5,612 nucleotides of DNA. Source: Actinomycetota bacterium. GTDB lineage: Bacteria; Actinomycetota; Humimicrobiia; Humimicrobiales; Humimicrobiaceae. The stretch is from assembly GCA_018897225.1 (NCBI GenBank), contig JAHILC010000293.1, forward strand, positions 1-5,612. Direction: 5' to 3'. The notes below the pieces were generated by a model. That model was not told the origin of the DNA. It saw nothing but the letters and a program-made list of their open reading frames with translations, and did not search any database. Made by a program: the position numbers and the translations under genes. Of the stretch, positions 1-5,612 are shown in pieces (within the stretch, counting starts at the first letter, position 1; each line of letters starts with the position of its first letter).

Positions 1-147
1 GAAAAGTCGCAGGTTGAAGAAACTATTAAAAAAGCGCTGTCCATTGATAATGTGGTAGTGGTAGACTTCTGGATAGACAGGGAAGAAAATGTTTATCCAA
101 TGGTCCCTGCAGGTTCTCCCATAAATCAGATGCTTGAGTTCGAGTAA
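1..147 (+). CDS. ilvB: Acetolactate synthase large (catalytic) subunit, C-terminal end only
   Basis: Partial gene: the first 48 visible codons are open in frame 1 and end in TAA. The visible tail contains VYPMVPAGSPINQML, the highly conserved C-terminal signature of the thiamine-diphosphate-dependent acetolactate synthase catalytic subunit. That enzyme condenses two pyruvates to 2-acetolactate, or pyruvate plus 2-ketobutyrate to acetohydroxybutyrate, the first common step to valine, leucine and isoleucine. Just before the signature, an Asp-Phe-Trp stretch with an acidic run matches the end of the ThDP-binding C-terminal domain. The ThDP and FAD motifs themselves lie outside the window. The regulatory subunit gene follows after a 41-base gap, the usual ilvB-ilvN arrangement, which supports the call. 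Nothing about its start or promoter can be said from here. Confidence 0.93.
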   Translation, partial: EKSQVEETIKKALSIDNVVVVDFWIDREENVYPMVPAGSPINQMLEFE

Positions 148-177
148 ATATAATGTTTAGAATTAATAATTAATTAC

Positions 178-183
178 AGGTGA
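178..183 (+). promoter_or_regulatory. Ribosome binding site that fixes the ilvN start
   Basis: AGGTGA lies 5 bases before the ATG at 189, a standard Shine-Dalgarno spacing. An in-frame GTG at 180 lies inside this motif, so it is unlikely to be the real start. No other purine-rich site precedes that GTG at a suitable distance. Confidence 0.7.
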
Positions 184-188
184 GCCTA

Positions 189-677
189 ATGAACCAAAAT
201 CATATAATTTCAGTGCTTGTCGAAAATAAAGCAGGCGTACTTGCTAAAATTTCAGGACTTTTCAGCAGGAGAGGGTTTAACATAGAAAGTCTTGCTGTCG
301 GCCCTACCGAAGATGAAAAAATTTCAAGAATTACTATAGTAGTAAATGCGGAAACACACAGCATAGAGCAGGTGATCAAGCAATTGTATAAGCTAATAAA
401 TGTTATAAAAATACAGGAGCTGGACCCTTCCAATATCGTAGAAAGAGAACTGGTACTTATAAAAGTTAGCGCTGATAATAATACCAGAGCCGAGATTCTT
501 GAGATTATTAATATTTTCAGGGCAAATATTGTTGATGTTGCCAAGAAATCGTTGATTATTGAAATTACAGGCAACAGCAGCAAGATACAAGGACTGGAAG
601 ATTTGCTTAAACCATATGGCATACTTGAGCTTATCAGAACAGGAAAGATTGCCTGCACCAGAGGCAGTAAAAAGTAA
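189..677 (+). CDS. ilvN: Acetolactate synthase small (regulatory) subunit
   Basis: The 162-residue protein is the regulatory partner of the ilvB product. It stimulates the catalytic subunit and carries valine feedback inhibition. An N-terminal ACT domain spans roughly residues 5-78. It contains VENKAGVLAKISGLFSRRGF followed by NIESL, the family hallmark. Gly16 and Asn31 line up with Gly14 and Asn29 of E. coli IlvH, residues of the valine site. The C-terminal domain, about 84-158, begins VERELVLIKV and ends in the typical TGKIACTRG segment. Length matches the family (E. coli IlvH is 163 residues). I chose ATG 189 over the in-frame GTG 180 because AGGTGA at 178-183 is well placed for 189 and because family members begin just before the HxxSVLVEN strand. 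The symbol ilvH is used for the same family. Confidence 0.95.
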   Translation: MNQNHIISVLVENKAGVLAKISGLFSRRGFNIESLAVGPTEDEKISRITIVVNAETHSIEQVIKQLYKLINVIKIQELDPSNIVERELVLIKVSADNNTRAEILEIINIFRANIVDVAKKSLIIEITGNSSKIQGLEDLLKPYGILELIRTGKIACTRGSKK

Positions 678-716
678 TTAAAAAAATTTATAACCTAATA
701 AAGGAAAGGAGTCAAA

Positions 717-1883
717 ATGAGGAAGAACTATATTATGACCCCGGGTCCCGTACCAATTTCTGAAGAGGTATTAATGGAGCATGGCAGGCCATTAATGCAT
801 CACAGATCTCCAGAATTTTCAAAAATTTTTATTGAAGTTACAGACAAATTAAAGAAATTTATGCAGACAAGCAACGATGTTTTAATTCTGACTTCATCGG
901 GAACAGGAGCCATGGAAGCTGCAGTAACAAATACTTTTTCAGTTGGTGACAAGGTTCTAGTAATAAATGCAGGCAATTTTGGAGAGAGGTTTAAAAAGAT
1001 CAGCGCTAAATTTGGACTTAATGTTATTGCACTTGATTATGAATGGGGCGATAATGCAAATCCTGCAGATGTAAAGAAGTCTCTTGATGAAAACCCTGAT
1101 ATAAAAGGTGTAATGGTTCAGCATAGTGAAACATCTACCGGTGTCATTAATGATATTGAAGCAATAAGTAAAGTAGTAAAAGGTTACCCTGCTTTAATGA
1201 TAGTAGATGCAATAAGCGGGATTGGAGCGTCAGAGTTAAAGGTTGATGAGTGGAGCCTTGACATAGTATGCGGTGGTTCACAGAAAGCTCTTAGCGCCCC
1301 GACCGGCATTTCTTTTATAAGTTTGAGTCCTCGAGCATGTGAAGCTATCGAGAAGTCTAATATTCCAAAGTTTTACTTTGATCTTACTGCTGCAAAAAAA
1401 TATTCAGAAAAAACCCCGCCCCAGACTCCATGGACACCGGGAATTTCAATAATTGTAGCTATGAATAAGGCGCTTGACATGTTCTTTGAGGAGGGCAGGG
1501 AAAATGTTTATAGAAGGCATAGAACTTTAGCTCTGGCAGTACAGAGAGCATGTGAGAAACTGGGACTTGAACTGCTTGTGAAAGATCCAGGCAAGAGGGG
1601 CGTTTCTGTCACATCAATAAATGTACCTGAAGGAATTGACGGGAAGCTTCTAACCAAGACAATGCGTGTTAAATATGGAGTTACTGTTGCAGGCGGCCAG
1701 GGCAAGCTAACAGGTTTGATATTTAGAATTGGCCATCTTGGTTATGTCGGAATTTTTGATGTTCTCATAGCAATATCAGCTCTCGAATTTGCTCTTAAGG
1801 AACAAGGCTGGAAGTTTGAACTAGGTGCAGGCGTTGTTGAGGTTGAAAAAGTGTTTATGGAAAACAATTATCTAAATGAATAG
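717..1883 (+). CDS. Class V PLP aminotransferase (alanine/serine-glyoxylate type), probable phosphoserine aminotransferase
   Basis: The 388-residue protein is a fold-type I, class V aminotransferase. Visible motifs in order: TPGPVP (8-13), HHRSPEF (28-34, substrate entrance), SSGTGAMEA (60-68, PLP phosphate loop), HSETSTG (136-142), Asp164 in IVDAISG (binds the PLP pyridine nitrogen), Lys190 in GGSQKALSAP (Schiff-base lysine), QTPWTPG (236-242), and Arg337 in FRIGHLG (substrate carboxylate). The 26-residue Asp-Lys spacing equals that of human AGXT (Asp183/Lys209). Family members act as alanine-glyoxylate or serine-glyoxylate/pyruvate transaminases. The methanogen homologue (MJ0959 type) is reported to make phosphoserine. 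Because serA follows directly, I infer that this enzyme converts 3-phosphohydroxypyruvate to phosphoserine, but sequence alone does not settle the substrate. AAAGGAG at 705-711, 5 bases before the ATG, supports the start. The stop is TAG; the other visible stops in the window are TAA. Confidence 0.9.
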   Translation: MRKNYIMTPGPVPISEEVLMEHGRPLMHHRSPEFSKIFIEVTDKLKKFMQTSNDVLILTSSGTGAMEAAVTNTFSVGDKVLVINAGNFGERFKKISAKFGLNVIALDYEWGDNANPADVKKSLDENPDIKGVMVQHSETSTGVINDIEAISKVVKGYPALMIVDAISGIGASELKVDEWSLDIVCGGSQKALSAPTGISFISLSPRACEAIEKSNIPKFYFDLTAAKKYSEKTPPQTPWTPGISIIVAMNKALDMFFEEGRENVYRRHRTLALAVQRACEKLGLELLVKDPGKRGVSVTSINVPEGIDGKLLTKTMRVKYGVTVAGGQGKLTGLIFRIGHLGYVGIFDVLIAISALEFALKEQGWKFELGAGVVEVEKVFMENNYLNE

Positions 1884-1933
1884 TTTTTGAAAAATATAAA
1901 TAAGTTCTATCAATAATTTATAGATAATGGAAT

Positions 1934-1938
1934 GGTGA
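1934..1938 (+). promoter_or_regulatory. Ribosome binding site of serA
   Basis: GGTGA lies 4 bases before the ATG at 1943, at the short end of normal spacing. It is the only convincing Shine-Dalgarno match in the gap. The upstream ATGs at 1927 and 1932 are in other frames, so the serA start is unambiguous. Confidence 0.6.
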
Positions 1939-1942
1939 TTTC

Positions 1943-3529
1943 ATGAAGAAAAAAATAATTGTTACTGACGGCATTTCAGAAAATGCAAAAAAAATGTTAG
2001 ATGAGAAGTTTACAGTAGACTTAAAAAAAGGGATTTCTCCAGATGAGCTTAAAAAAGTAATCAAAAATTACAATGCAATAATAATTAGAAGCGCCACTAA
2101 AATGACATCTGAAATAATTGAGGCTGCAGATAACCTGGAAGTAATTGGAAGAGCAGGAGTTGGAGTGGACAATGTCGATGTCAGCACAGCTACAAAAAAG
2201 GGAATTGTTGTTGTAAATGCTCCAGGCAGCAATAGTGTTTCGGTTGCAGAGCATGCCATCGGACTAATGATGGCGCTTGCACGAAAAATCCCAGAGGCAA
2301 ATTTTTCCACAAAAGCTGGGAAATGGGAAAAATCAAAATATAAAGGTATCGAAATCGAGGGTAAGACCTTAGGTATAATAGGCTTTGGTAAAATTGGTTA
2401 TCTGGTTGCAAAAAAAGCTGTTGGGCTGGGTATGAAAGTAACAGCCTTTGACCCATTTACTGCTGATGAAAAATTTTCTTCCCTTGGAATTGAGAGAGCA
2501 GATAACCTTGACGCTCTTTACAAGATATCTGATTTTATAACTATTCATCTGCCAAAGAATAAAGATACGATGGGAATGTTTAATAAAAAAGAACTCTACA
2601 AAATGAAAAAGGGAACAGTAATAATAAATGCAGCTCGCGGAGGCATCATTGTAGAAAAGGACCTTGCAGATGCGATAAATGATGGACAGATAGGTGGCGC
2701 AGCGCTGGATGTTTTCGAAAGCGAGCCATGCCAGAGTTCCCCGGTATTTAACATTGACAGGGTTATTTGCACACCACATCTGGGGGCGTCAACTGAAGAA
2801 GCGCAGGATAGGGCAGGCACAATGATAGCAGAACAGGTTAGTGATGTATTGAATGGGAAGATGGCAACATTTGCAGTAAATGTTCCAGCGATAGGGCCAG
2901 AAATTCTTGAAGCAGTTTCTCCATTTTTTGAGCTTTGTGAAAACATGGGCAGTTTTTTTGCCGGTATGTTTGAAGGAAATTTGGAAAGTATTGAGATTGG
3001 GTATTTTGGAAAAATTGCTGAATATGACACAAAATTTTTAACTAATATGATTCTGGTAAAAATACTTGGCAAGTACTGCGCAGAAGGTATAAATCTGGTC
3101 AATGTCGGTATTATTGCTGAAGAAAACGGCCTAAAATTTAAAGAAGTAAAAAGCAGTCAGTCTCAGGATTATATCAATTTGATAAATCTTACCGGCAAGG
3201 GTAAAAGCAGCGAGCTTTCTATTTCTGGTACAGTTACCGGGGTTAAAAATAAGCCAAGATTTGTGTCTATTGATAAATTTGCAATAGATATGGTGCCTTC
3301 AAAATACATGGCTTTTATCAGGTATGAAGACATACCAGGCCAGATTGGCAAAATAGGCACAGCCTTTGGAAAGCTTGATATAAATATTGCAAGCATGCAT
3401 GTTGGAAGAAAGAAGATTAGCGGAGAAGCAGTGATGGGACTCAACATTGATAACGAGCTTATTCCAGAAATCATCAAGAAACTCGAGAAAATAAGCGGAT
3501 TTGACAATATTAAGGTAGTTAGCCTGTAA
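1943..3529 (+). CDS. serA: D-3-phosphoglycerate dehydrogenase, long form with ASB and ACT domains
   Basis: The 528-residue enzyme oxidises 3-phosphoglycerate to 3-phosphohydroxypyruvate with NAD, the committed step to serine. The N-terminal substrate part includes GRAGVGVDNVD (69-79) and NAPGSNSVSVAEH (92-104). The Rossmann domain carries GFGKIG (147-152). The catalytic set is Arg232 (in AARGG), Glu261 (in DVFESEP) and His279 (in TPHLGAS). Its 29- and 18-residue spacings equal those of human PHGDH (Arg236/Glu265/His283). Residues about 315-450 form the extra ASB (allosteric substrate binding) domain. Residues about 456-528 form an ACT domain with YEDIPGQIG. Length equals the Mycobacterium tuberculosis enzyme (528), and Tyr461, Asp463 and Asn481 fall at its reported serine-contact positions, so serine feedback inhibition is likely. 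It lies 59 bases after the aminotransferase and 35 before leuA. 2-Hydroxyacid dehydrogenase relatives lack the ASB-ACT tail, so the assignment is firm. Confidence 0.96.
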   Translation: MKKKIIVTDGISENAKKMLDEKFTVDLKKGISPDELKKVIKNYNAIIIRSATKMTSEIIEAADNLEVIGRAGVGVDNVDVSTATKKGIVVVNAPGSNSVSVAEHAIGLMMALARKIPEANFSTKAGKWEKSKYKGIEIEGKTLGIIGFGKIGYLVAKKAVGLGMKVTAFDPFTADEKFSSLGIERADNLDALYKISDFITIHLPKNKDTMGMFNKKELYKMKKGTVIINAARGGIIVEKDLADAINDGQIGGAALDVFESEPCQSSPVFNIDRVICTPHLGASTEEAQDRAGTMIAEQVSDVLNGKMATFAVNVPAIGPEILEAVSPFFELCENMGSFFAGMFEGNLESIEIGYFGKIAEYDTKFLTNMILVKILGKYCAEGINLVNVGIIAEENGLKFKEVKSSQSQDYINLINLTGKGKSSELSISGTVTGVKNKPRFVSIDKFAIDMVPSKYMAFIRYEDIPGQIGKIGTAFGKLDINIASMHVGRKKISGEAVMGLNIDNELIPEIIKKLEKISGFDNIKVVSL

Positions 3530-3564
3530 ATTAAATATATTGATAAAAGGACTGGGAGATTCGG

Positions 3565-5082
3565 ATGGCAAAGAAAATTTACATTTTTGACACAACACTG
3601 CGAGATGGAGAGCAGGCGCCAGGTATTCACTTGAATATCAGGGAAAAGCTTGAAATTGCAGAACAGCTGGACAAGATAAATGTGGATACTATTGAAGCAG
3701 GGTTTCCAATTTCTTCAAAGAGTGATTTTAATGCCGTGCAGGAAATAGTAAAAAAGATAAGGAATCGCGCAATTGCAGTCCTTGCAAGAGCAGTGCCAAA
3801 AGATATAGATGTTGCCGGAGAAGCTCTAAAAAACGCTTCCAATCCTGTAATTCACACTTTTATTTCTTCTTCAGATATACACCTCCAGTATCAGTTCAAA
3901 AAAACCCGGCAAGAAGCGCTGGAGCTCGCAAAGGAAGCTGTCAAGAGGGCCAGGAAATATACAGACATTGTTGAATTTTCAGCAATGGATGCCACAAGGA
4001 GTGATTGGGATTTCCTTTGCAGGATGTATGAAGCAGCAATTGAAAGCGGAGCCAAGGTACTAAATGTGCCTGATACTGTGGGTTATGCACTCCCGGAAGA
4101 ATATTCCAGGCTTATAGAGTACCTTTCAAAAAATGTAAAAGGTATTGAGGATGTTATAATAAGCGTGCACTGCCATAATGACTTAGGGCTGGCAGTTGCA
4201 AATTCCATTTTAGCTACGCAATATGGCGCAAGACAAATTGAAGTTGCAGTAAATGGAATAGGAGAGCGCGCAGGCAATGCATCGCTTGAAGAGATAGCGA
4301 TGATTATTGACACAAGAAAAAAGGATCTTAATCTTTATACTGATATAAACTTGAAGGAAATAATGCGGACAAGCAGTCTTGTAAAGCATTTGACAGGTTA
4401 CTGGGTCGCTCCGAATAAGGCAATTGTTGGAAAGAATGCATTCATGCATGAAGCAGGTATTCATCAGGATGGAATGCTTAAAAACAGGTCTACATATGAA
4501 ATTATGAAGCCAGAAGACATAGGATCAAAACCTTCGCAGCTTGTTCTCGGAAAGCATTCGGGCAGGCATGCTTTTGTAAAAAGGGTTAGCGAACTTGGCT
4601 TTAAGTTGAAAGAAGAAGATCTTGAAAAAGCATTTGACAGGTTTAAAGACCTGGCCGAAAAAAAGGGTGAAATAAACGATTACGACCTCAGGGCAATAAT
4701 AGAAAACGAGCTAAGAGACGTAAAAGAGCATTTCAAGTTAAAATACTATCAGGTGCTGAGTGGCACAAGCATTAAATCAACCGCAACTGTGGGAATAAAT
4801 ATTGATGGAAAGCTGGTTGAAAGCGCTTCTTATGGAGACGGTCCTATTGATGCTTCTTTTAAAGCAATAGATGCTGCTACAAAAATGAAAGTAAAATTGA
4901 TTGATTATAATATTGAAGCTGTTTCTGAAGGCAAGGATGCAATTGGCGCAGTTAAGATAATTGTAAGCTCGCAGGATGTTGAAGTAATGGGTAGTGGCAT
5001 AAGTACTGATATTATCGAAGCTAGCATAAAGTCATATCTAGATGCGCTTAACAGGATAATGATTAGCAAAACTCAAGCATAA
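3565..5082 (+). CDS. leuA: 2-isopropylmalate synthase
   Basis: The 505-residue enzyme condenses acetyl-CoA with 2-ketoisovalerate to 2-isopropylmalate, the first committed step to leucine. The TIM-barrel domain opens with FDTTLRDGEQAPG (8-20). Asp14, His202, His204 (in SVHCHND) and Asn238 (in NGIGERAGNAS) match the E. coli LeuA metal ligands at identical residue numbers. His97 (in HTF), Ser139 and Asn167 (in NVPDTVGY) fit the ketoisovalerate-contact positions and favour LeuA over citramalate or homocitrate synthase. AGIHQDGMLKN holds His300, the counterpart of the catalytic His. The C-terminal regulatory domain, about 370-500, has the leucine-site motif YGDGPIDA (423-430). One oddity: residue 141, in FSAMDATR, is Met where the family normally has Glu. 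GGGAG at 3554-3558, 6 bases before the ATG, supports the start. The short form and close E. coli alignment point to the bacterial type. Confidence 0.94.
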   Translation: MAKKIYIFDTTLRDGEQAPGIHLNIREKLEIAEQLDKINVDTIEAGFPISSKSDFNAVQEIVKKIRNRAIAVLARAVPKDIDVAGEALKNASNPVIHTFISSSDIHLQYQFKKTRQEALELAKEAVKRARKYTDIVEFSAMDATRSDWDFLCRMYEAAIESGAKVLNVPDTVGYALPEEYSRLIEYLSKNVKGIEDVIISVHCHNDLGLAVANSILATQYGARQIEVAVNGIGERAGNASLEEIAMIIDTRKKDLNLYTDINLKEIMRTSSLVKHLTGYWVAPNKAIVGKNAFMHEAGIHQDGMLKNRSTYEIMKPEDIGSKPSQLVLGKHSGRHAFVKRVSELGFKLKEEDLEKAFDRFKDLAEKKGEINDYDLRAIIENELRDVKEHFKLKYYQVLSGTSIKSTATVGINIDGKLVESASYGDGPIDASFKAIDAATKMKVKLIDYNIEAVSEGKDAIGAVKIIVSSQDVEVMGSGISTDIIEASIKSYLDALNRIMISKTQA

Positions 5083-5125
5083 TAAAGTAAGTAAATAATG
5101 AATGGATCCAGTAGGAGTTTAAAAA
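5083..5125 (+). other. leuA-leuC intergenic gap
   Basis: This is a 43-base spacer with no inverted repeat or U-run that would make a terminator, which is consistent with leuA and leuC being co-transcribed. Apart from the leuC ribosome binding site it holds nothing recognisable. Confidence 0.6.
5113..5117 (+). promoter_or_regulatory. Ribosome binding site of leuC
   Basis: AGGAG lies 8 bases before the ATG at 5126. It selects this ATG over the nearby out-of-frame ATGs at 5098 and 5102, which lead only to very short frames. Confidence 0.7.
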
Positions 5126-5612
5126 ATGGCAGTTGAAAATAAACCACAAACGATAGCTCAAAAAATAATAGCCTGGCACTGCGACCGCCAATATTTAAAT
5201 GTTGGCGAAATAGTAAATGCCAGAGTTGATTTCATACTAGGAAATGACATTACAATGCCGCTTGCAATAGAAGAATTCAAAAAGATAGGAGTTAAAAAAG
5301 TTTTTGACTCTGAAAAAATAATAATTGTTCCTGATCATTTTACACCAAATAAAGATATTAAATCTGCCCAGCAATGCAAGCTTATAAGGGAGTTTGCGAA
5401 TGAATACAAGATTAAAAATTATTTCGAAGTTGGCAAGATGGGTATCGAACACGCGCTTCTTCCTGAATTGGGGCTTGTTGTACCTGGAGACCTTGCAATA
5501 GGCGCTGATTCACATACTTGCACATACGGGGCTCTTGGGGCTGCAACCACAGGGGTTGGAAGTACTGATGTTGCAGTGGCAATGGCAACCGGAACTACAT
5601 GGTTTATGATTC
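5126..5612 (+). CDS. leuC: 3-isopropylmalate dehydratase large subunit, N-terminal part (runs off the window)
   Basis: An open frame of 162 codons starts at ATG 5126 and continues past the window edge. It encodes the N-terminus of the aconitase-family large subunit, which with LeuD isomerises 2-isopropylmalate to 3-isopropylmalate using a 4Fe-4S cluster. Recognisable segments are [10 protein letters not shown] near residue 9, [14 protein letters not shown] (about 38-51), the VPDHFTPN motif (about 68-75), and the signature [14 protein letters not shown] starting at residue 126. Asp128, Ser129 and His130 form the aconitase-type DSH active-site motif. [16 protein letters not shown] follows. This pattern is that of the roughly 420-residue LeuC subtype found in archaea and many bacteria, not the longer enterobacterial type. 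The cluster-ligand cysteines would lie beyond the window. Homoaconitase shares this subtype, but the position directly after leuA favours leucine synthesis. Confidence 0.92.
   Translation, partial: MAVENKPQTIAQKIIAWHCDRQYLNVGEIVNARVDFILGNDITMPLAIEEFKKIGVKKVFDSEKIIIVPDHFTPNKDIKSAQQCKLIREFANEYKIKNYFEVGKMGIEHALLPELGLVVPGDLAIGADSHTCTYGALGAATTGVGSTDVAVAMATGTTWFMI

Noticed and set aside
200..658. Minus-strand open frame of 152 codons opposite ilvN
   Set aside because: It is low-complexity and rich in Ser, Ile and Leu, as expected from the antisense of an AT-rich gene. It has no family resemblance, and ilvN on the other strand explains the region.
687..693. TTTATAA, an archaeal TATA-box-like sequence upstream of the aminotransferase
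   Set aside because: Such strings are expected by chance in an AT-rich gap. No BRE-like purine element precedes it, and a good Shine-Dalgarno lies just downstream, which fits internal operon translation.
1906..1924. Short inverted repeat TCTAT/ATAGA between the aminotransferase and serA
   Set aside because: Five A/T-rich base pairs with a 9-base loop and no U-tract are too weak for a terminator or a credible regulatory hairpin.
2369..3102. Overlapping long open frames on the minus strand (2369-2779 and 2596-3102)
   Set aside because: They lie wholly inside serA, overlap each other, lack convincing ribosome binding sites and show no recognisable protein motifs. The + strand protein here is a conserved enzyme with all its catalytic residues.
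5098..5136. A 12-codon frame starting at ATG 5098 that overlaps the leuC start, considered as a leader peptide
   Set aside because: It has no Shine-Dalgarno, no run of Leu codons, and no attenuator-like hairpins nearby. It is out of frame with leuC.
5237..5452. Minus-strand open frame of 71 codons near the window end
   Set aside because: It is opposite the conserved leuC reading frame. Its Phe/Asn/Tyr-rich composition looks like antisense noise.

Overview
The window is an AT-rich stretch read entirely on the + strand. It holds six amino-acid biosynthesis genes packed head to tail with gaps of only 35-59 bases: the 3' end of ilvB, ilvN, a class V aminotransferase, serA, leuA, and the 5' part of leuC. 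Every complete gene has a Shine-Dalgarno sequence at normal spacing. I see no internal terminator and no RNA gene, mobile element, repeat array or CRISPR. The layout is that of one operon that starts upstream of the window and continues downstream, presumably into the rest of leuC and perhaps leuD/leuB.

Layout: 1-147 is the C-terminus of the acetolactate synthase catalytic subunit. 189-677 is its valine-sensing regulatory subunit. 717-1883 is a PLP aminotransferase of the alanine/serine-glyoxylate type. 1943-3529 is a long-form 3-phosphoglycerate dehydrogenase. 3565-5082 is 2-isopropylmalate synthase. 5126 to the window end is the large subunit of 3-isopropylmalate dehydratase.

Together the outer genes make the valine/isoleucine/leucine route: IlvBN makes acetolactate, LeuA draws off 2-ketoisovalerate, and LeuCD isomerises the product. 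In the middle, where ilvC often sits, there is instead a two-gene serine module. SerA oxidises 3-phosphoglycerate, and the aminotransferase is the natural candidate for converting phosphohydroxypyruvate to phosphoserine. The regulatory domains (ACT in IlvN, ASB-ACT in SerA, the C-terminal domain in LeuA) suggest that control is mainly by end-product feedback on the enzymes.

Organism: an AT-rich prokaryote with frequent ATA (Ile) and AGA/AGG (Arg) codons and GGTGA or AGGAG-type ribosome binding sites. LeuA and IlvN align closely with the bacterial (E. coli-like) types. The aminotransferase and LeuC resemble forms shared by archaea, Thermotoga/clostridia-like bacteria and several uncultured phyla. 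I favour a bacterium from a poorly sampled lineage but cannot exclude an archaeon.

I do not see a previously undescribed system here. The points most worth checking are the Met in LeuA where the family normally has a catalytic Glu, and the serine module inside the branched-chain operon.
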